From an uncultured Pelosinus sp. (GTDB taxonomy: Bacteria > Bacillota > Negativicutes > Sporomusales > Acetonemataceae): a stretch of 51,224 bases of DNA. A program made the position numbers and the translations under genes. The stretch is from the NCBI GenBank assembly GCA_900542835.1, contig UQPB01000022.1, positions 1 to 51,224 of the forward strand. Direction: 5' to 3'. Below the pieces are notes generated by a model. The model searched no databases, was not told where the DNA came from, and worked only from the letters and a program-made list of their open reading frames with translations. Each line of letters starts with the position of its first letter. The first letter of the stretch is position 1. Positions 7,670 through 16,029 of this stretch are shown here, one piece after another.

Positions 7670-8865
7670 ATAACGAACAGATTGTTGCTGCCGATCAGGC
7701 GCATTATCTGCAGGTGTTCGGACAGCGTGCCCTGGCCCTGTCGCACGGCGAGGGTCCGTATGTTTACGATCTGGCAGGCAATAAATATATCGATTTTCTC
7801 GCCGGCATCGCCGTCAACGTTCTAGGCCACGCCCATCCTAAATTGGTGCAGGCGATTGCTGCGCAGGCGGCTAAGCTCATCCATTGCTCTAATTTCTACT
7901 ACACCGAACCGCAGGCGAAGCTGGCGGCAAGCCTAAGCCAGATCAGCGGTCTCGACCGGGTATTTTTAGCTAACAGCGGCGCCGAGGCCAATGAGGGGGC
8001 GTTGAAGCTGGCGCGCAAGTACGCCAAAAGCATCAACCCGGCCAAGGTCAATATCATTACCGCCGAGAACTCGTTTCACGGCCGGACGCTGGCGACACTG
8101 ACCGCGACCGGTCAGCCGAAATATCAGAAAGGCTATGAGCCATTGCCGCAGGGCTTTTCTCACGTTCCCTACAACGACATTGACGCTTTGGCGGCGGCGG
8201 TGGACGACACTACGGCGGCTGTTATGCTGGAGCCAATTCTGGGCGAAGGCGGGGTTAAGGTTCCGGACGACTCTTATCTGGCAGCGGTGAGGGAGCTGTG
8301 CGACCGCTACGGCGCACTGTTGATCCTGGACGAAATTCAGACAGGCATCGGCCGCACCGGTAAGCTGTTCGCGTTTCAGCATTGCGGCATTCAGCCGGAT
8401 ATCGTCACCCTGGCCAAAGGTCTCGGCGGCGGTGTGCCGATCGGGGCTGTGCTGGCGACAGAAAAGGCGGCCGCTGCCTTCGGTCTCGGCGATCACGGGT
8501 CCACTTTCGGCGGCAATCCGCTGGCTGCGGCTGCCGGCAACGCCGTGTTGGCAGTGATCGAGCAGGAGCAGCTGCTGGACAACGCAGCTGCCGTCGGCGC
8601 TTATATGGCTGCCGAACTGTGTAAACTGCAGGCTTGCTATCCCGACCTGGTTACAGAGGTTCGCGGCAAGGGGCTGATGCTCGGCATGCAGCTTTCACAA
8701 CCAGGCAGTGGCATTGTGGCCTCGGCCCTGCGCCAAGGAGCGTTGATCAATTGCACCGCCGGCAATGTGCTGCGGTTTGTACCGCCCTTGATTATCAACC
8801 GTGTTCATGTCGACGAATTGACGGCAATTCTCGATCGTTCGCTGGCAGCGGCGCAAGGCTCATAA
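7666..8865 (+). CDS. argD: Acetylornithine aminotransferase
   Basis: 399 aa, class III PLP aminotransferase converting N-acetylglutamate semialdehyde to N-acetylornithine. The GTG start shares 4 bp with the argB stop (GTGA), so translation is probably coupled. Visible features are the substrate region NFYYTEPQAKLA, the PLP phosphate-binding region NSGAEANEGALKLARK, the cofactor Asp in LLILDEIQTGIGRTG and the Schiff-base Lys in IVTLAKGLGGG. Length is normal. Confidence 0.95.
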   Translation: MNNEQIVAADQAHYLQVFGQRALALSHGEGPYVYDLAGNKYIDFLAGIAVNVLGHAHPKLVQAIAAQAAKLIHCSNFYYTEPQAKLAASLSQISGLDRVFLANSGAEANEGALKLARKYAKSINPAKVNIITAENSFHGRTLATLTATGQPKYQKGYEPLPQGFSHVPYNDIDALAAAVDDTTAAVMLEPILGEGGVKVPDDSYLAAVRELCDRYGALLILDEIQTGIGRTGKLFAFQHCGIQPDIVTLAKGLGGGVPIGAVLATEKAAAAFGLGDHGSTFGGNPLAAAAGNAVLAVIEQEQLLDNAAAVGAYMAAELCKLQACYPDLVTEVRGKGLMLGMQLSQPGSGIVASALRQGALINCTAGNVLRFVPPLIINRVHVDELTAILDRSLAAAQGS

Positions 8866-9004
8866 GTGGCTTTACCGGAGGTTTCGCTCTGCGCGGCAGG
8901 CTGAATGCCTGCGCCCGGGCGGAGCCTCTGTCGGGTTGTCCGGCAGCTGCTCGGCTGACGGCAGTCAATTCGAGCCGCTTTGTATGGAGAAAGGAAGTGA
9001 GAAG

Positions 9005-9937
9005 ATGAGTTTACACGGTAAAGATCTGCTGTCAGTGCATGATCTATCATTGACAGATATAAATGCTATTTTCAGTCTGGCCAAGCAATTAAAAGCGGAA
9101 AATCGGCAGGGAACGGTTCACCATCTGTTGAAAGGGAAAACCCTGGGAATGATTTTTCAAAAGTCATCGACCCGGACGCGGGTATCCTTTGAAGTCGGCA
9201 TGTGGCAGTTAGGCGGCACCGCCCTGTTTTTAAACGGCGGCGACCTGCAAATCGGCCGCGGCGAGCCGGTGAAGGACACCGCCAGAGTATTGGCGCGGTA
9301 TCTTGACGGCATTATGATCCGCACCTTTTCGCATGCAGAAGTGGAAGAACTGGCGGCCTACGCCGATATACCGGTGATCAACGGCCTGACCGACCTGATG
9401 CATCCTTGTCAGGCACTAACCGACCTGTTTACTGTTCTGGAATGCAAAGGCGAGCTCAAAGGCCGTAAATTGGCCTATATCGGCGATGGCAACAACATGG
9501 CTAATTCGCTGTTGCATGCCTGCGCCAGGACCGGTATGCATATCGCAGTTGCCACGCCGCATGAATACACGGTCAACGCCGGCATTGTCGAGGAGGCGCA
9601 GGCAGCGGCCGCTCAATCCGGCTCCGTTATCGAGCTGGTTAACGATCCTTACCTGGCGGTAAAGGACGCTGATGTCATCTATACTGACGTTTGGTCCAGC
9701 ATGGGTGAAAAAAGCAAATGGCAGGTGCGCTGGAAGGCTCTGGCCCGGTTCCAGGTTAACAGCGAACTGGTCGCCGCTGCCAAAGCCGACGCGGTGATTA
9801 TGCACTGCCTGCCGGCGCACCGGGGTGAGGAAATTACCGCCGATGTCATGGAATCGGCGCAATCGGTTATTTTTGATCAGGCAGAAAACCGCCTGCATGT
9901 GCAAAAAGCGATTATGGCGCTGCTCATGGGGGCTTAA
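9005..9937 (+). CDS. argF: Ornithine carbamoyltransferase (anabolic)
   Basis: 310 aa. It makes citrulline from ornithine and carbamoyl phosphate. The start is ATG 9005 after AAAGGAAG; an upstream in-frame ATG at 8936 lies in the intercistronic gap without a ribosome binding site. The carbamoyl-phosphate motif SSTRTR is at 54-59, HPCQ lies in the middle, the ornithine motif SMGEK is present and HCLPAHRG is near the C-terminus. A 139-bp gap separates it from argD, larger than elsewhere in the operon, and it holds a GC-rich hairpin (GGCAGGC/GCCTGC near 8893-8917) that could set relative expression. Confidence 0.95.
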   Translation: MSLHGKDLLSVHDLSLTDINAIFSLAKQLKAENRQGTVHHLLKGKTLGMIFQKSSTRTRVSFEVGMWQLGGTALFLNGGDLQIGRGEPVKDTARVLARYLDGIMIRTFSHAEVEELAAYADIPVINGLTDLMHPCQALTDLFTVLECKGELKGRKLAYIGDGNNMANSLLHACARTGMHIAVATPHEYTVNAGIVEEAQAAAAQSGSVIELVNDPYLAVKDADVIYTDVWSSMGEKSKWQVRWKALARFQVNSELVAAAKADAVIMHCLPAHRGEEITADVMESAQSVIFDQAENRLHVQKAIMALLMGA

Positions 9938-9980
9938 TTTTATTAATAGTCAAGATTTTATGCTGAGGAGGAATTTTACG

Positions 9981-11198
9981 ATGAGTACGATCAAAAAAGT
10001 GGTTCTGGCTTATTCCGGCGGGCTTGATACTTCAGTCATCATTCCCTGGTTGAAGGAAAACTATCATTGCGAAGTTATCGCCATGTGCGCCGATATCGGC
10101 CAGGGCGACGAATTGAATCCGGTCCGGGAAAAGGCGCTGAAATCGGGTGCCAGCAAGGTCTATATCGAGGATCTGACTAAACCCTTTGTCGAGGATTTTG
10201 TCTGGCCGGTGCTGAAAGCAGGTGCGGTTTATGAAGGCAAATACTTGCTGGGCACGTCTTTTGCCCGTCCGCTCATTGCCAAGGCATTGGTTGACATTGC
10301 CGAGAAAGAGCAGGCTGACGCGATCTGCCACGGCGCTACCGGCAAAGGCAACGATCAGGTGCGGTTTGAACTGACTGTCAAGGCATTGGCGCCGCAGCTG
10401 GCGATTATTGCTCCCTGGCGGCTGTGGGACATCCGCTCCCGCGAGGATGCCATCGATTATGCCGAAAAACACAATATCCCGGTGCCGGTCACTAAAAAAC
10501 GTCCTTACAGCATGGACCGCAATATCTGGCACCTCAGTCATGAGGGCGCCGATCTTGAGGATCCCTGGAATGAGCCGAAAGCGGACGTGTTTATGGTCAC
10601 GTCTACGCCGGAGCAGGCGCCTGATAAAGCGACCTATGTGGAAATCGACTTTGAAAAAGGCATTCCGGTAGCGGTTGACGGCGAAAAGCTCGGTGCTGTC
10701 GCCCTGCTGGAAAAACTCAACGCTCTTGGTGCCGCCAACGGCATCGGCATTGTCGATCTGGTCGAAAACCGTCTGGTCGGCATGAAATCGCGCGGCGTCT
10801 ATGAAACTCCCGGCGGCGCAATCCTGTTTTATGCTCACCGTGAATTGGAATATCTGACACTTGATCGTGCAACCATGCATTACAAGGAACAGGTCGCTGT
10901 CCGCTATGGCGAGCTGGTCTATGACGGTATGTGGTATTCGCCGCTGAAAGAAGCGCTCGACGCCTTTGTTGACACCACTCAGGCGACCGTCACCGGCAAG
11001 GTCAGACTGAAGCTTTATAAGGGCAACATCAGCAGCGCCGGCGCGAAATCGCCGTACTCGCTCTATCATGAAGGCTTTGTCACCTTTGGCCGCGATGAAG
11101 TCTACAACCAGCAAGACGCGGAAGGCTTCATCAATCTGTTCGGTCTGCCGCTGAAAATCAGGGCGCTGATGCAGCAAGAGGCTAAGAAGAATGGCTAA
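9981..11198 (+). CDS. argG: Argininosuccinate synthase
   Basis: 405 aa. It joins citrulline and aspartate using ATP. The start is ATG 9981, following GAGGAGGAA; the longer frame begins inside argF and is not used. The N-terminal P-loop VVLAYSGGLDTSVIIPWL is typical of the adenylate-forming PP-loop ATPases, and GATGKGNDQVRFE is the second family signature. Length is standard. A 409-aa frame on the opposite strand is a coding shadow of this gene. Confidence 0.96.
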   Translation: MSTIKKVVLAYSGGLDTSVIIPWLKENYHCEVIAMCADIGQGDELNPVREKALKSGASKVYIEDLTKPFVEDFVWPVLKAGAVYEGKYLLGTSFARPLIAKALVDIAEKEQADAICHGATGKGNDQVRFELTVKALAPQLAIIAPWRLWDIRSREDAIDYAEKHNIPVPVTKKRPYSMDRNIWHLSHEGADLEDPWNEPKADVFMVTSTPEQAPDKATYVEIDFEKGIPVAVDGEKLGAVALLEKLNALGAANGIGIVDLVENRLVGMKSRGVYETPGGAILFYAHRELEYLTLDRATMHYKEQVAVRYGELVYDGMWYSPLKEALDAFVDTTQATVTGKVRLKLYKGNISSAGAKSPYSLYHEGFVTFGRDEVYNQQDAEGFINLFGLPLKIRALMQQEAKKNG

Positions 11199-12603
11199 AC
11201 TCTGGGGCGGACGGTTCGCTAAAGGCACCGACGCGATGGTGGAGGAGTTTACCTCCTCCATTGCCTTTGATCAGCGCATGTATCGCGAGGATATCGCCGG
11301 CAGCATCGCTCATACCCGCATGCTGGCGAAATGCGGCATTATTGCCGCGGCGGAGGCTGAACTGATTGTGGACGGGCTCAACGGCATTCTCGCCGATATC
11401 GAAGCCGGCCAATTCAGCTTTGAGATTGCTCTGGAAGATATCCATATGAATATCGAAAAACGCCTGACCGAGCGGATCGGGGCGGTTGGCGGCAAGCTGC
11501 ATACCGCCCGCAGCCGCAACGATCAGGTCGCATTGGATACGCATATGTATCTGAAGCGGGAAATCGCCGACATTGCCGCACGACTGATCGAACTGCAGCA
11601 AGCCCTGCTGGCAACGGCGGAGAAGCATCAGACGGTAATTATGCCAGGGTATACCCACCTGCAGCGGGCGCAGCCGATCCTGTTCGCTCACCATCTGCTG
11701 GCCTACTTCTTCATGCTGGCGCGTGATTTTTCCCGTCTGACCGGTGTGTGGGAGCGTACGGATATCATGCCGCTTGGCGCCGGCGCGCTGGCCGGGACCA
11801 CGTTTCCGATCGACCGTTTTTTTGTCGCCGAACAGCTTGGCTTTGCCAAGGTTTATGAGAACAGTCTCGACGCTGTCAGCGATCGCGATTATATCCTCGA
11901 GTTTCTGTCGTTTGCTTCTATATTGATGATGCATCTGAGCCGGCTCAGCGAGGAGATCATCCTTTGGTCGACAGCCGAGTTCGCCTTTATCGAGCTTGAT
12001 GACGCCCACTGCACCGGCTCCAGCATCATGCCGCAGAAGAAAAATCCCGATGTATCAGAATTGGTAAGAGGCAAAACCGGCCGGGTTTTCGGCCATCTGA
12101 TGGCGATGCTGACGGTGGCCAAGGGGCTGCCGCTGGCCTACAATAAAGACCTTCAGGAAGATAAGGAAGGCCTGTTCGACACGATTGATACGGTCAAATT
12201 CAGCATTACTGTTTACGCGGCTATGCTGCGGGCGATGAAGGTCAATGGCCTGCGCATGGAAGACTGCGTGAAGAGCGATTTTTCCAATGCGACCGATATG
12301 GCTGATTACCTGGTGAAAAAAGGCCTGCCGTTCCGGCAGGCGCATGAGGTTGTCGGCAAGTGTGTGCATTATTGCCTGGAGAACAATAAATTGCTGCTGG
12401 ATCTGTCATTGGCGGAGTTCAATAACTTTTCGCCCTTGTTTGAGGCGGATATTATGGAGGCGATCAAGGTCGAGACCTGTGTCGCTAACCGCAACTCGTT
12501 CGGCGGCACCTCCTACCGTCAGGTGGAAACGGCGCTGCGCTCAGCCTGGCAGCACATCGACAGCGAGCAGGAAAAGCAGCAGCTGTTTCAGCCTGCTAAA
12601 TAA
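11191..12603 (+). CDS. argH: Argininosuccinate lyase
   Basis: 470 aa. It splits argininosuccinate into arginine and fumarate, the last step. It begins MAKLWGGRFAKGTD as usual and overlaps the argG end by 8 bp. Fumarase/lyase-superfamily signatures are complete: TARSRNDQVA (106-114), YTHLQRAQP (154-162) with the active-site His, and GSSIMPQKKNP (276-286) on the mobile loop with the catalytic Ser. It ends the argCJBDFGH operon. carAB are not in the window. No T-rich terminator follows directly; the palindromic repeat at 12673-12813 comes next. Confidence 0.96.
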   Translation: MAKLWGGRFAKGTDAMVEEFTSSIAFDQRMYREDIAGSIAHTRMLAKCGIIAAAEAELIVDGLNGILADIEAGQFSFEIALEDIHMNIEKRLTERIGAVGGKLHTARSRNDQVALDTHMYLKREIADIAARLIELQQALLATAEKHQTVIMPGYTHLQRAQPILFAHHLLAYFFMLARDFSRLTGVWERTDIMPLGAGALAGTTFPIDRFFVAEQLGFAKVYENSLDAVSDRDYILEFLSFASILMMHLSRLSEEIILWSTAEFAFIELDDAHCTGSSIMPQKKNPDVSELVRGKTGRVFGHLMAMLTVAKGLPLAYNKDLQEDKEGLFDTIDTVKFSITVYAAMLRAMKVNGLRMEDCVKSDFSNATDMADYLVKKGLPFRQAHEVVGKCVHYCLENNKLLLDLSLAEFNNFSPLFEADIMEAIKVETCVANRNSFGGTSYRQVETALRSAWQHIDSEQEKQQLFQPAK

Positions 12604-12672
12604 AATGGCGATTTGAATGCCGCTTGCGCTGGAGAAGCGCTTGCGAAATGATAATTCCCTCCGGGAAAAAGG

Positions 12673-12813
12673 CAAGAACGAAAGAGCGACTCCACGGAGG
12701 AAACGGAGGATACACGGAGGGCACAGAGGGAAATCTTAATATTAAAGTAATCAATTCCAAAACCCTCGGTGTCCTCTGCGTTCCTCTGTGGAATCGTTCC
12801 TTGCTTACTTTTG
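12673..12813. repeat. Long imperfect palindrome of the 'cctccgtgg' intergenic repeat type
   Basis: The left arm (12688-12723) contains CGACTCCACGGAGGAA and ACACGGAGGG. The right arm (12764-12797) reads CCCTCGGTGTCCTCTG and TTCCTCTGTGGAATCG, close to the reverse complement of the left arm, with an AT-rich centre. A related half-copy is at the right edge of the window (51172-51224). Frames through it giving GGNGGYTEGTEGN-type peptides are artefacts. Such purine-rich repeats are scattered between genes in many bacteria; their function is unknown. It may act as the 3' end structure of the arg operon. Confidence 0.75.
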
Positions 12814-12948
12814 CTACACCTCGTTTTTGGGGTAGTATGAGGACGGGATGCCCGTTCCTTTTTGCCGCAGCAGCCTGTCTCCGTTAAATAAAATGCGATT
12901 TTGGACGGACAAATGTGTAAACCTTGCATGCCGATTGCCCTAATTTGA

Positions 12949-12978
12949 TTGACGTGAATACAAAATGCGCGCTATAAT
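12949..12978 (+). promoter_or_regulatory. Promoter of ilvE
   Basis: -35 TTGACG (12949-12954) and a perfect -10 TATAAT (12973-12978) with an 18-nt spacer, about 44 nt before the chosen start codon. No T-box or obvious leader structure fits in the short space. Confidence 0.75.
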
Positions 12979-13021
12979 AAAACAATATAGTAGCGTGTAT
13001 ATCGGAATGGAGGGGTCTACA

Positions 13022-14095
13022 TTGGCTGCAATTGCAGTTTCCAAAGTCGCAACGCCGGGTACGATGCCTGACGCGAGTAAATTGGGGTTTGGGAAAATTT
13101 TTAGCGATCATATGTTTGTCATGGATTATGAAACCGGCAAAGGCTGGCATTCTCCCCGCATTGAACCTTACAAAGAGTTCGAACTGTCGCCTGCGGCGAT
13201 GGTGCTTCATTATGGCCAGGCGATTTTCGAAGGAATTAAGGCGTTTCATACGGAAGACGGCCGCATCGTTATTTTCCGGACAGAGGACTATCTGGAACGG
13301 TTCAATCGCTCCGCCAAAATTCTCTGTATTCCGCAGATGGACACCGCTTTTTTGCGTCAGGCCTTGCATCAATTAATCAGTCTTGATCAAAAATGGGTTC
13401 CCGGACAGCGGGGGACGGCCTTGTATATCCGTCCGTTTGTCGTTGCCAACGATCCTTATGTCGGCGTCAAGTCCTCGGATCACTTTAAATTATTCATCAT
13501 CCTGTCGCCGGTCGGCGCCTATTACGCTGCCGGCTTTAACCCGGTCAGTATCCGGGTTGAGGATAACTATGTACGGGCTATTGCCGGCGGTATCGGCGAA
13601 GCGAAAACGCCGGCCAACTATGCCGCCAGCCTGCGGGCTCAGGAAGAGGCAAAAGCGGAAGGCTACGCCCAGGTGCTTTGGCTGGATGCCGTCCATCGCA
13701 AGTATATTGAAGAAGTCGGCACGATGAACATCTTCTTTAAAATCAACGGCGAACTGATTACGCCGGCGCTCAATGGCAGCATTCTTGGCGGCATTACCCG
13801 CCGCACCGTGCTGGAGATTGCCCGGGAATGGGGCGTCAAGGCGACCGAGCGCCAAATTTCAATTGACGAGGTCTTTGCGGCTCACGATAACGGAACGCTG
13901 GAAGAGGTATTCGGCTCCGGTACCGCCGCTGTCATTTCGCCGGTTGGCGAACTGTCCTGGAAAGGGCGCAAGATTGTCATTGCCAATAACCAGACCGGCC
14001 CCTTCGCTCATAAGCTGTTTGATTATGTCACTGGTCTGCAGTATGGCGCGGTGGCGGACATTCACGGCTGGATTGATACAGTCGTTAAATTTTAA
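13022..14095 (+). CDS. ilvE: Branched-chain amino acid aminotransferase
   Basis: 357 aa, class IV PLP transaminase that interconverts Leu/Ile/Val and their keto acids in the cytoplasm. The TTG start at 13022 is preceded by TGGAGGGG; the in-frame ATG at 12965 overlaps the -10 region and cannot be used. The arrangement matches the longer BCAT type (as in IlvK/BCAT2): GKGWHSPRIEPY, the FEGIKAF substrate region, the Schiff-base Lys in HRKYIEEVGTMN, LNGSILGGITRRTVLE and the C-terminal GSGTAAVISPVG. It is a single-gene unit between its own promoter and a strong terminator. Confidence 0.92.
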   Translation: MAAIAVSKVATPGTMPDASKLGFGKIFSDHMFVMDYETGKGWHSPRIEPYKEFELSPAAMVLHYGQAIFEGIKAFHTEDGRIVIFRTEDYLERFNRSAKILCIPQMDTAFLRQALHQLISLDQKWVPGQRGTALYIRPFVVANDPYVGVKSSDHFKLFIILSPVGAYYAAGFNPVSIRVEDNYVRAIAGGIGEAKTPANYAASLRAQEEAKAEGYAQVLWLDAVHRKYIEEVGTMNIFFKINGELITPALNGSILGGITRRTVLEIAREWGVKATERQISIDEVFAAHDNGTLEEVFGSGTAAVISPVGELSWKGRKIVIANNQTGPFAHKLFDYVTGLQYGAVADIHGWIDTVVKF

Positions 14096-14112
14096 AGGTA
14101 AGCGTGAAGAAA

Positions 14113-14154
14113 ACAGTCCTTGTCAGAGCCCGTCCTGACAAGGACTGTTTTTTT
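14113..14154 (+). terminator. Bidirectional terminator after ilvE
   Basis: ACAGTCCTTGTCAG pairs perfectly with CTGACAAGGACTGT over 14 bp around an 8-nt loop, then seven T's. A-rich flanking on the other side lets it also serve the convergent gene ending at 14162. Confidence 0.92.
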
Positions 14155-14161
14155 ATCTTAG

Positions 14162-14521
14162 CTATTTGGCCGTCTTAATTTTTACTGCGAAAATATAGTA
14201 CTTTACGATGAGTAAGAGAATGATTGCAATGTGAGCCCAACGGTTGGCTGTTGTAAACAGTGGTATCAGTAGCATCGTTGTGGAAAAGCTGAGAATGTAC
14301 AGTTTGGATTTTAAGGGCATGGTTCGATTTTGTTCAAAATCTTTCAGATGGTTTTGATATAGGCTGGTAGCGGTAAACCAGCCATAAAACCGGTCCGATC
14401 CTTTGGAAAAGCAAGCTGATGCCAGTAGCAGAAACGGGACCGTCGGCAGGAGGGGAAGGACAGCGCCGACCGCTCCCAGACCTAAGAACAGAAAGCCGAA
14501 GCCAATATAAACCGGTTTCAC
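14162..14521 (-). CDS. DUF454 (YbaN-like) small membrane protein
   Basis: 119 aa with two hydrophobic hairpins: VYIGFGFLFLGLGAVGAVLPLLPTVP (split by Gly/Pro) near the N-terminus and two more spans from about residue 72. The N-terminal GxGAVLPLLPTVPFLLLASACFSKGS is the hallmark of the DUF454/YbaN inner-membrane family, whose function is not established. A Fur-box-like sequence lies about 40 bp upstream on its own strand (14562-14576), and its divergent neighbour is the TonB operon, so it may belong to the iron regulon. That link is inference from position. Confidence 0.8.
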   Translation of the reverse strand: MKPVYIGFGFLFLGLGAVGAVLPLLPTVPFLLLASACFSKGSDRFYGWFTATSLYQNHLKDFEQNRTMPLKSKLYILSFSTTMLLIPLFTTANRWAHIAIILLLIVKYYIFAVKIKTAK

Positions 14522-14561
14522 GAAAGACCTCCCAGGTGAGTTATACTAAATGTATAGAGAT

Positions 14562-14576
14562 TGATTATCCTTATCA
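14562..14576 (-). promoter_or_regulatory. Fur-box-like operator upstream of the DUF454 gene
   Basis: On the - strand the sequence is TGATAAGGATAATCA, 13 of 15 matches to the 7-1-7 Fur consensus TGATAATnATTATCA. It lies 41 bp before the start codon. Binding is inferred. Confidence 0.6.
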
Positions 14577-14646
14577 ATAATTGTATGGTAAATGATGAAT
14601 GAAAAGCCTGTCAAGCGGTTTTAAAAATAAACAGGGGCTAAATACA

Positions 14647-14675
14647 TTGACAATGGTTCTCATTAGCGATATACT
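14647..14675 (+). promoter_or_regulatory. Promoter A with overlapping Fur-box-like site (exbB operon)
   Basis: -35 TTGACA and -10 TATACT with a 17-nt spacer. TGACAATGGTTCTCA, starting inside the -35, matches 12 of 15 positions of the 7-1-7 Fur consensus, so a bound repressor would block the promoter. The same arrangement precedes receptor 2 and the hutW operon. Confidence 0.75.
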
Positions 14676-14734
14676 CTAGTCTAGAAAATAAAATAAGAAT
14701 TGGTTGCAATTTGGAAACAATCAGATTGAAAAAC

Positions 14735-14796
14735 GAAAAGAGAGCTATGAGCTCCGTTGCGTAGTTTTTATTGCGCGCGGAGTTTTTTTGCGTCCA
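14735..14796 (+). ncRNA. Conserved leader/attenuator, copy 1
   Basis: First of three near-identical leaders. Stem GAGC (14742-14745) and GCTC (14751-14754) close the loop TATGA. The 3' strand overlaps CTCCG (14752-14756), which can instead pair with CGGAG (14778-14782), extended by GCGTA with TGCGC, and followed by seven T's: an intrinsic terminator. The two hairpins are mutually exclusive in part. In this copy an upper-stem T-A pair is T-G, which keeps pairing. The leader starts about 50 nt after the predicted transcription start and precedes exbB by about 190 nt. Known riboswitch classes do not come to mind; an attenuator function is inferred. Confidence 0.7.
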
Positions 14797-14989
14797 AATA
14801 CGGAAGGGAGTGTGAGAGAAGCGAGTAATTGCCGCCAAGAGTACTGCAGCATGGATGTTTGCGATATTGTGTTAAACGCCTATTCGGTCAGCGCCTTGGT
14901 TGGCCGTTGCTCGATGTGGGTGCGGCGGCTGTATAACGGTCAGCTTGTAAGCTTGTTCTACAATAATTTTGAAATGGAGGCAGAGGAGC

Positions 14990-15622
14990 TTGGACGAATT
15001 ACAATATATAGTTCACTTGTTTCAGCGCGGCGGTTTGGTCATGTATCCCTTGTTGCTGTGTTCGCTGGCGGCGGTGGGAATTGCTGTGGAGCGATCCTAT
15101 TATTACCGGCACCACTGGCGGCGAGGTGATGCTTTTGCCGGGCAAATCCGCTCGACTCTGGCCGCCGGTGATTGGACGGCGGCAATCACAATTTGCGAGC
15201 AGTTTGATACGGTTATCAGCCGTACCGTAAAAGCAGGACTCATTTATGCGAATTGTCCGGGCATGGGAGCGATGACGGTCAAAGAGGCCTTCGAGGAGCG
15301 GATGGCGGTGGAAATAACCGGCTTAAAGCGTCATCTTGATTATTTGAGCGCCATCGTCACGGTTGCCCCCTTGCTGGGGTTGCTGGGAACCGTTATTGGC
15401 ATGATCGGCACCTTCAATGTCATGGACGCATCCGGTGGCGGCGCGGCCGCGATCACCGGCGGTGTCGGCGAGGCGCTGGTAGCGACAGCTGCCGGGTTAA
15501 GCGTGGCGGTTATCGCTTTCTTTATCCATACTTTTTTTGCCCACCGCTTTGAACAGGTCGTGAAAGACGCGGAGGATATGTGCTTCGTGGTACTGGGCTA
15601 TAAGCGAGGTGCGGAGGCGTGA
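14990..15622 (+). CDS. exbB: ExbB/TolQ proton-channel protein of the TonB system
   Basis: 210 aa. With ExbD it forms the proton-driven inner-membrane motor that energises TonB. Three transmembrane segments are seen (about 16-33, 118-142, 162-184), with a cytoplasmic domain between the first two. TM2 carries the family pattern TVAPLLGLLGTVIGMIGTF and TM3 the small-residue/Thr pattern GVGEALVATAAGLSVAV. The TTG start at 14990 is 9 nt after GGAGG; the frame extends upstream to another TTG (14969) without a site. It is first in the exbB-exbD-tonB-receptor operon under promoter A. Confidence 0.92.
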   Translation: MDELQYIVHLFQRGGLVMYPLLLCSLAAVGIAVERSYYYRHHWRRGDAFAGQIRSTLAAGDWTAAITICEQFDTVISRTVKAGLIYANCPGMGAMTVKEAFEERMAVEITGLKRHLDYLSAIVTVAPLLGLLGTVIGMIGTFNVMDASGGGAAAITGGVGEALVATAAGLSVAVIAFFIHTFFAHRFEQVVKDAEDMCFVVLGYKRGAEA

Positions 15623-16029
15623 GATTTCGCAATAACCGTGGTGTTGAACCACCGCAATTTATGATTATTCCCATGATCGACATTATCTTCTTTTTGTTAG
15701 TTTTCTTTATGATGAATAGCCTGCAGACCAGCACCCAACAGGCGTTATCTGTACAATTGCCCCAGGCGGCGCGGGCAGAAGCGGTTTCGCCGCTGCCGGT
15801 AGTCATCACCGTTGACTCGGCCGGGAGAATAACCCTGGATGCCCGGCCGGTGTCACTGGATACGGCGGCGGCGGCATTGCGGGACAAGGCTGTCGCCAAC
15901 CCGCAGCTGGCGGTTATCCTGCAGGCCGATAAGACGGCCTCCCACGGACAGGTGGTAGCGGTCATGGATATGCTGAAGGCGGCGGGCATCAAAAAACTCG
16001 GCATTGCCGCCGAAAAGAAAGCCGGGTGA
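15619..16029 (+). CDS. exbD: ExbD/TolR protein of the TonB system
   Basis: 136 aa. A short cytoplasmic N-terminus is followed by one transmembrane helix, PMIDIIFFLLVFFMM, with the essential proton-carrying Asp at position 21, then a periplasmic domain ending in the ExbD pattern ADKTASHGQVVAVMDMLKAAGIKKLGIA. The GTG start overlaps the exbB stop by 4 bp, so synthesis of the two motor subunits is probably coupled. Confidence 0.92.
   Translation: MRFRNNRGVEPPQFMIIPMIDIIFFLLVFFMMNSLQTSTQQALSVQLPQAARAEAVSPLPVVITVDSAGRITLDARPVSLDTAAAALRDKAVANPQLAVILQADKTASHGQVVAVMDMLKAAGIKKLGIAAEKKAG

Noticed and set aside
10032..11261. 409-aa open frame on the - strand opposite argG
   Set aside because: It mirrors a well-supported argG codon for codon, has no ribosome binding site, and its sequence resembles no family; a coding shadow of GC-rich DNA.
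12588..12929. Open frames on both strands around 12.6-12.9 kb
   Set aside because: They run through the palindromic repeat and give the typical repeat-derived peptides (GGNGGYTEGTEGN and its antisense).
14704..15129. 141-aa + strand frame upstream of and overlapping exbB
   Set aside because: It begins before the leader terminator, overlaps exbB by about 140 bp in another frame, and the only GTG near a ribosome binding site is 1 nt from it.
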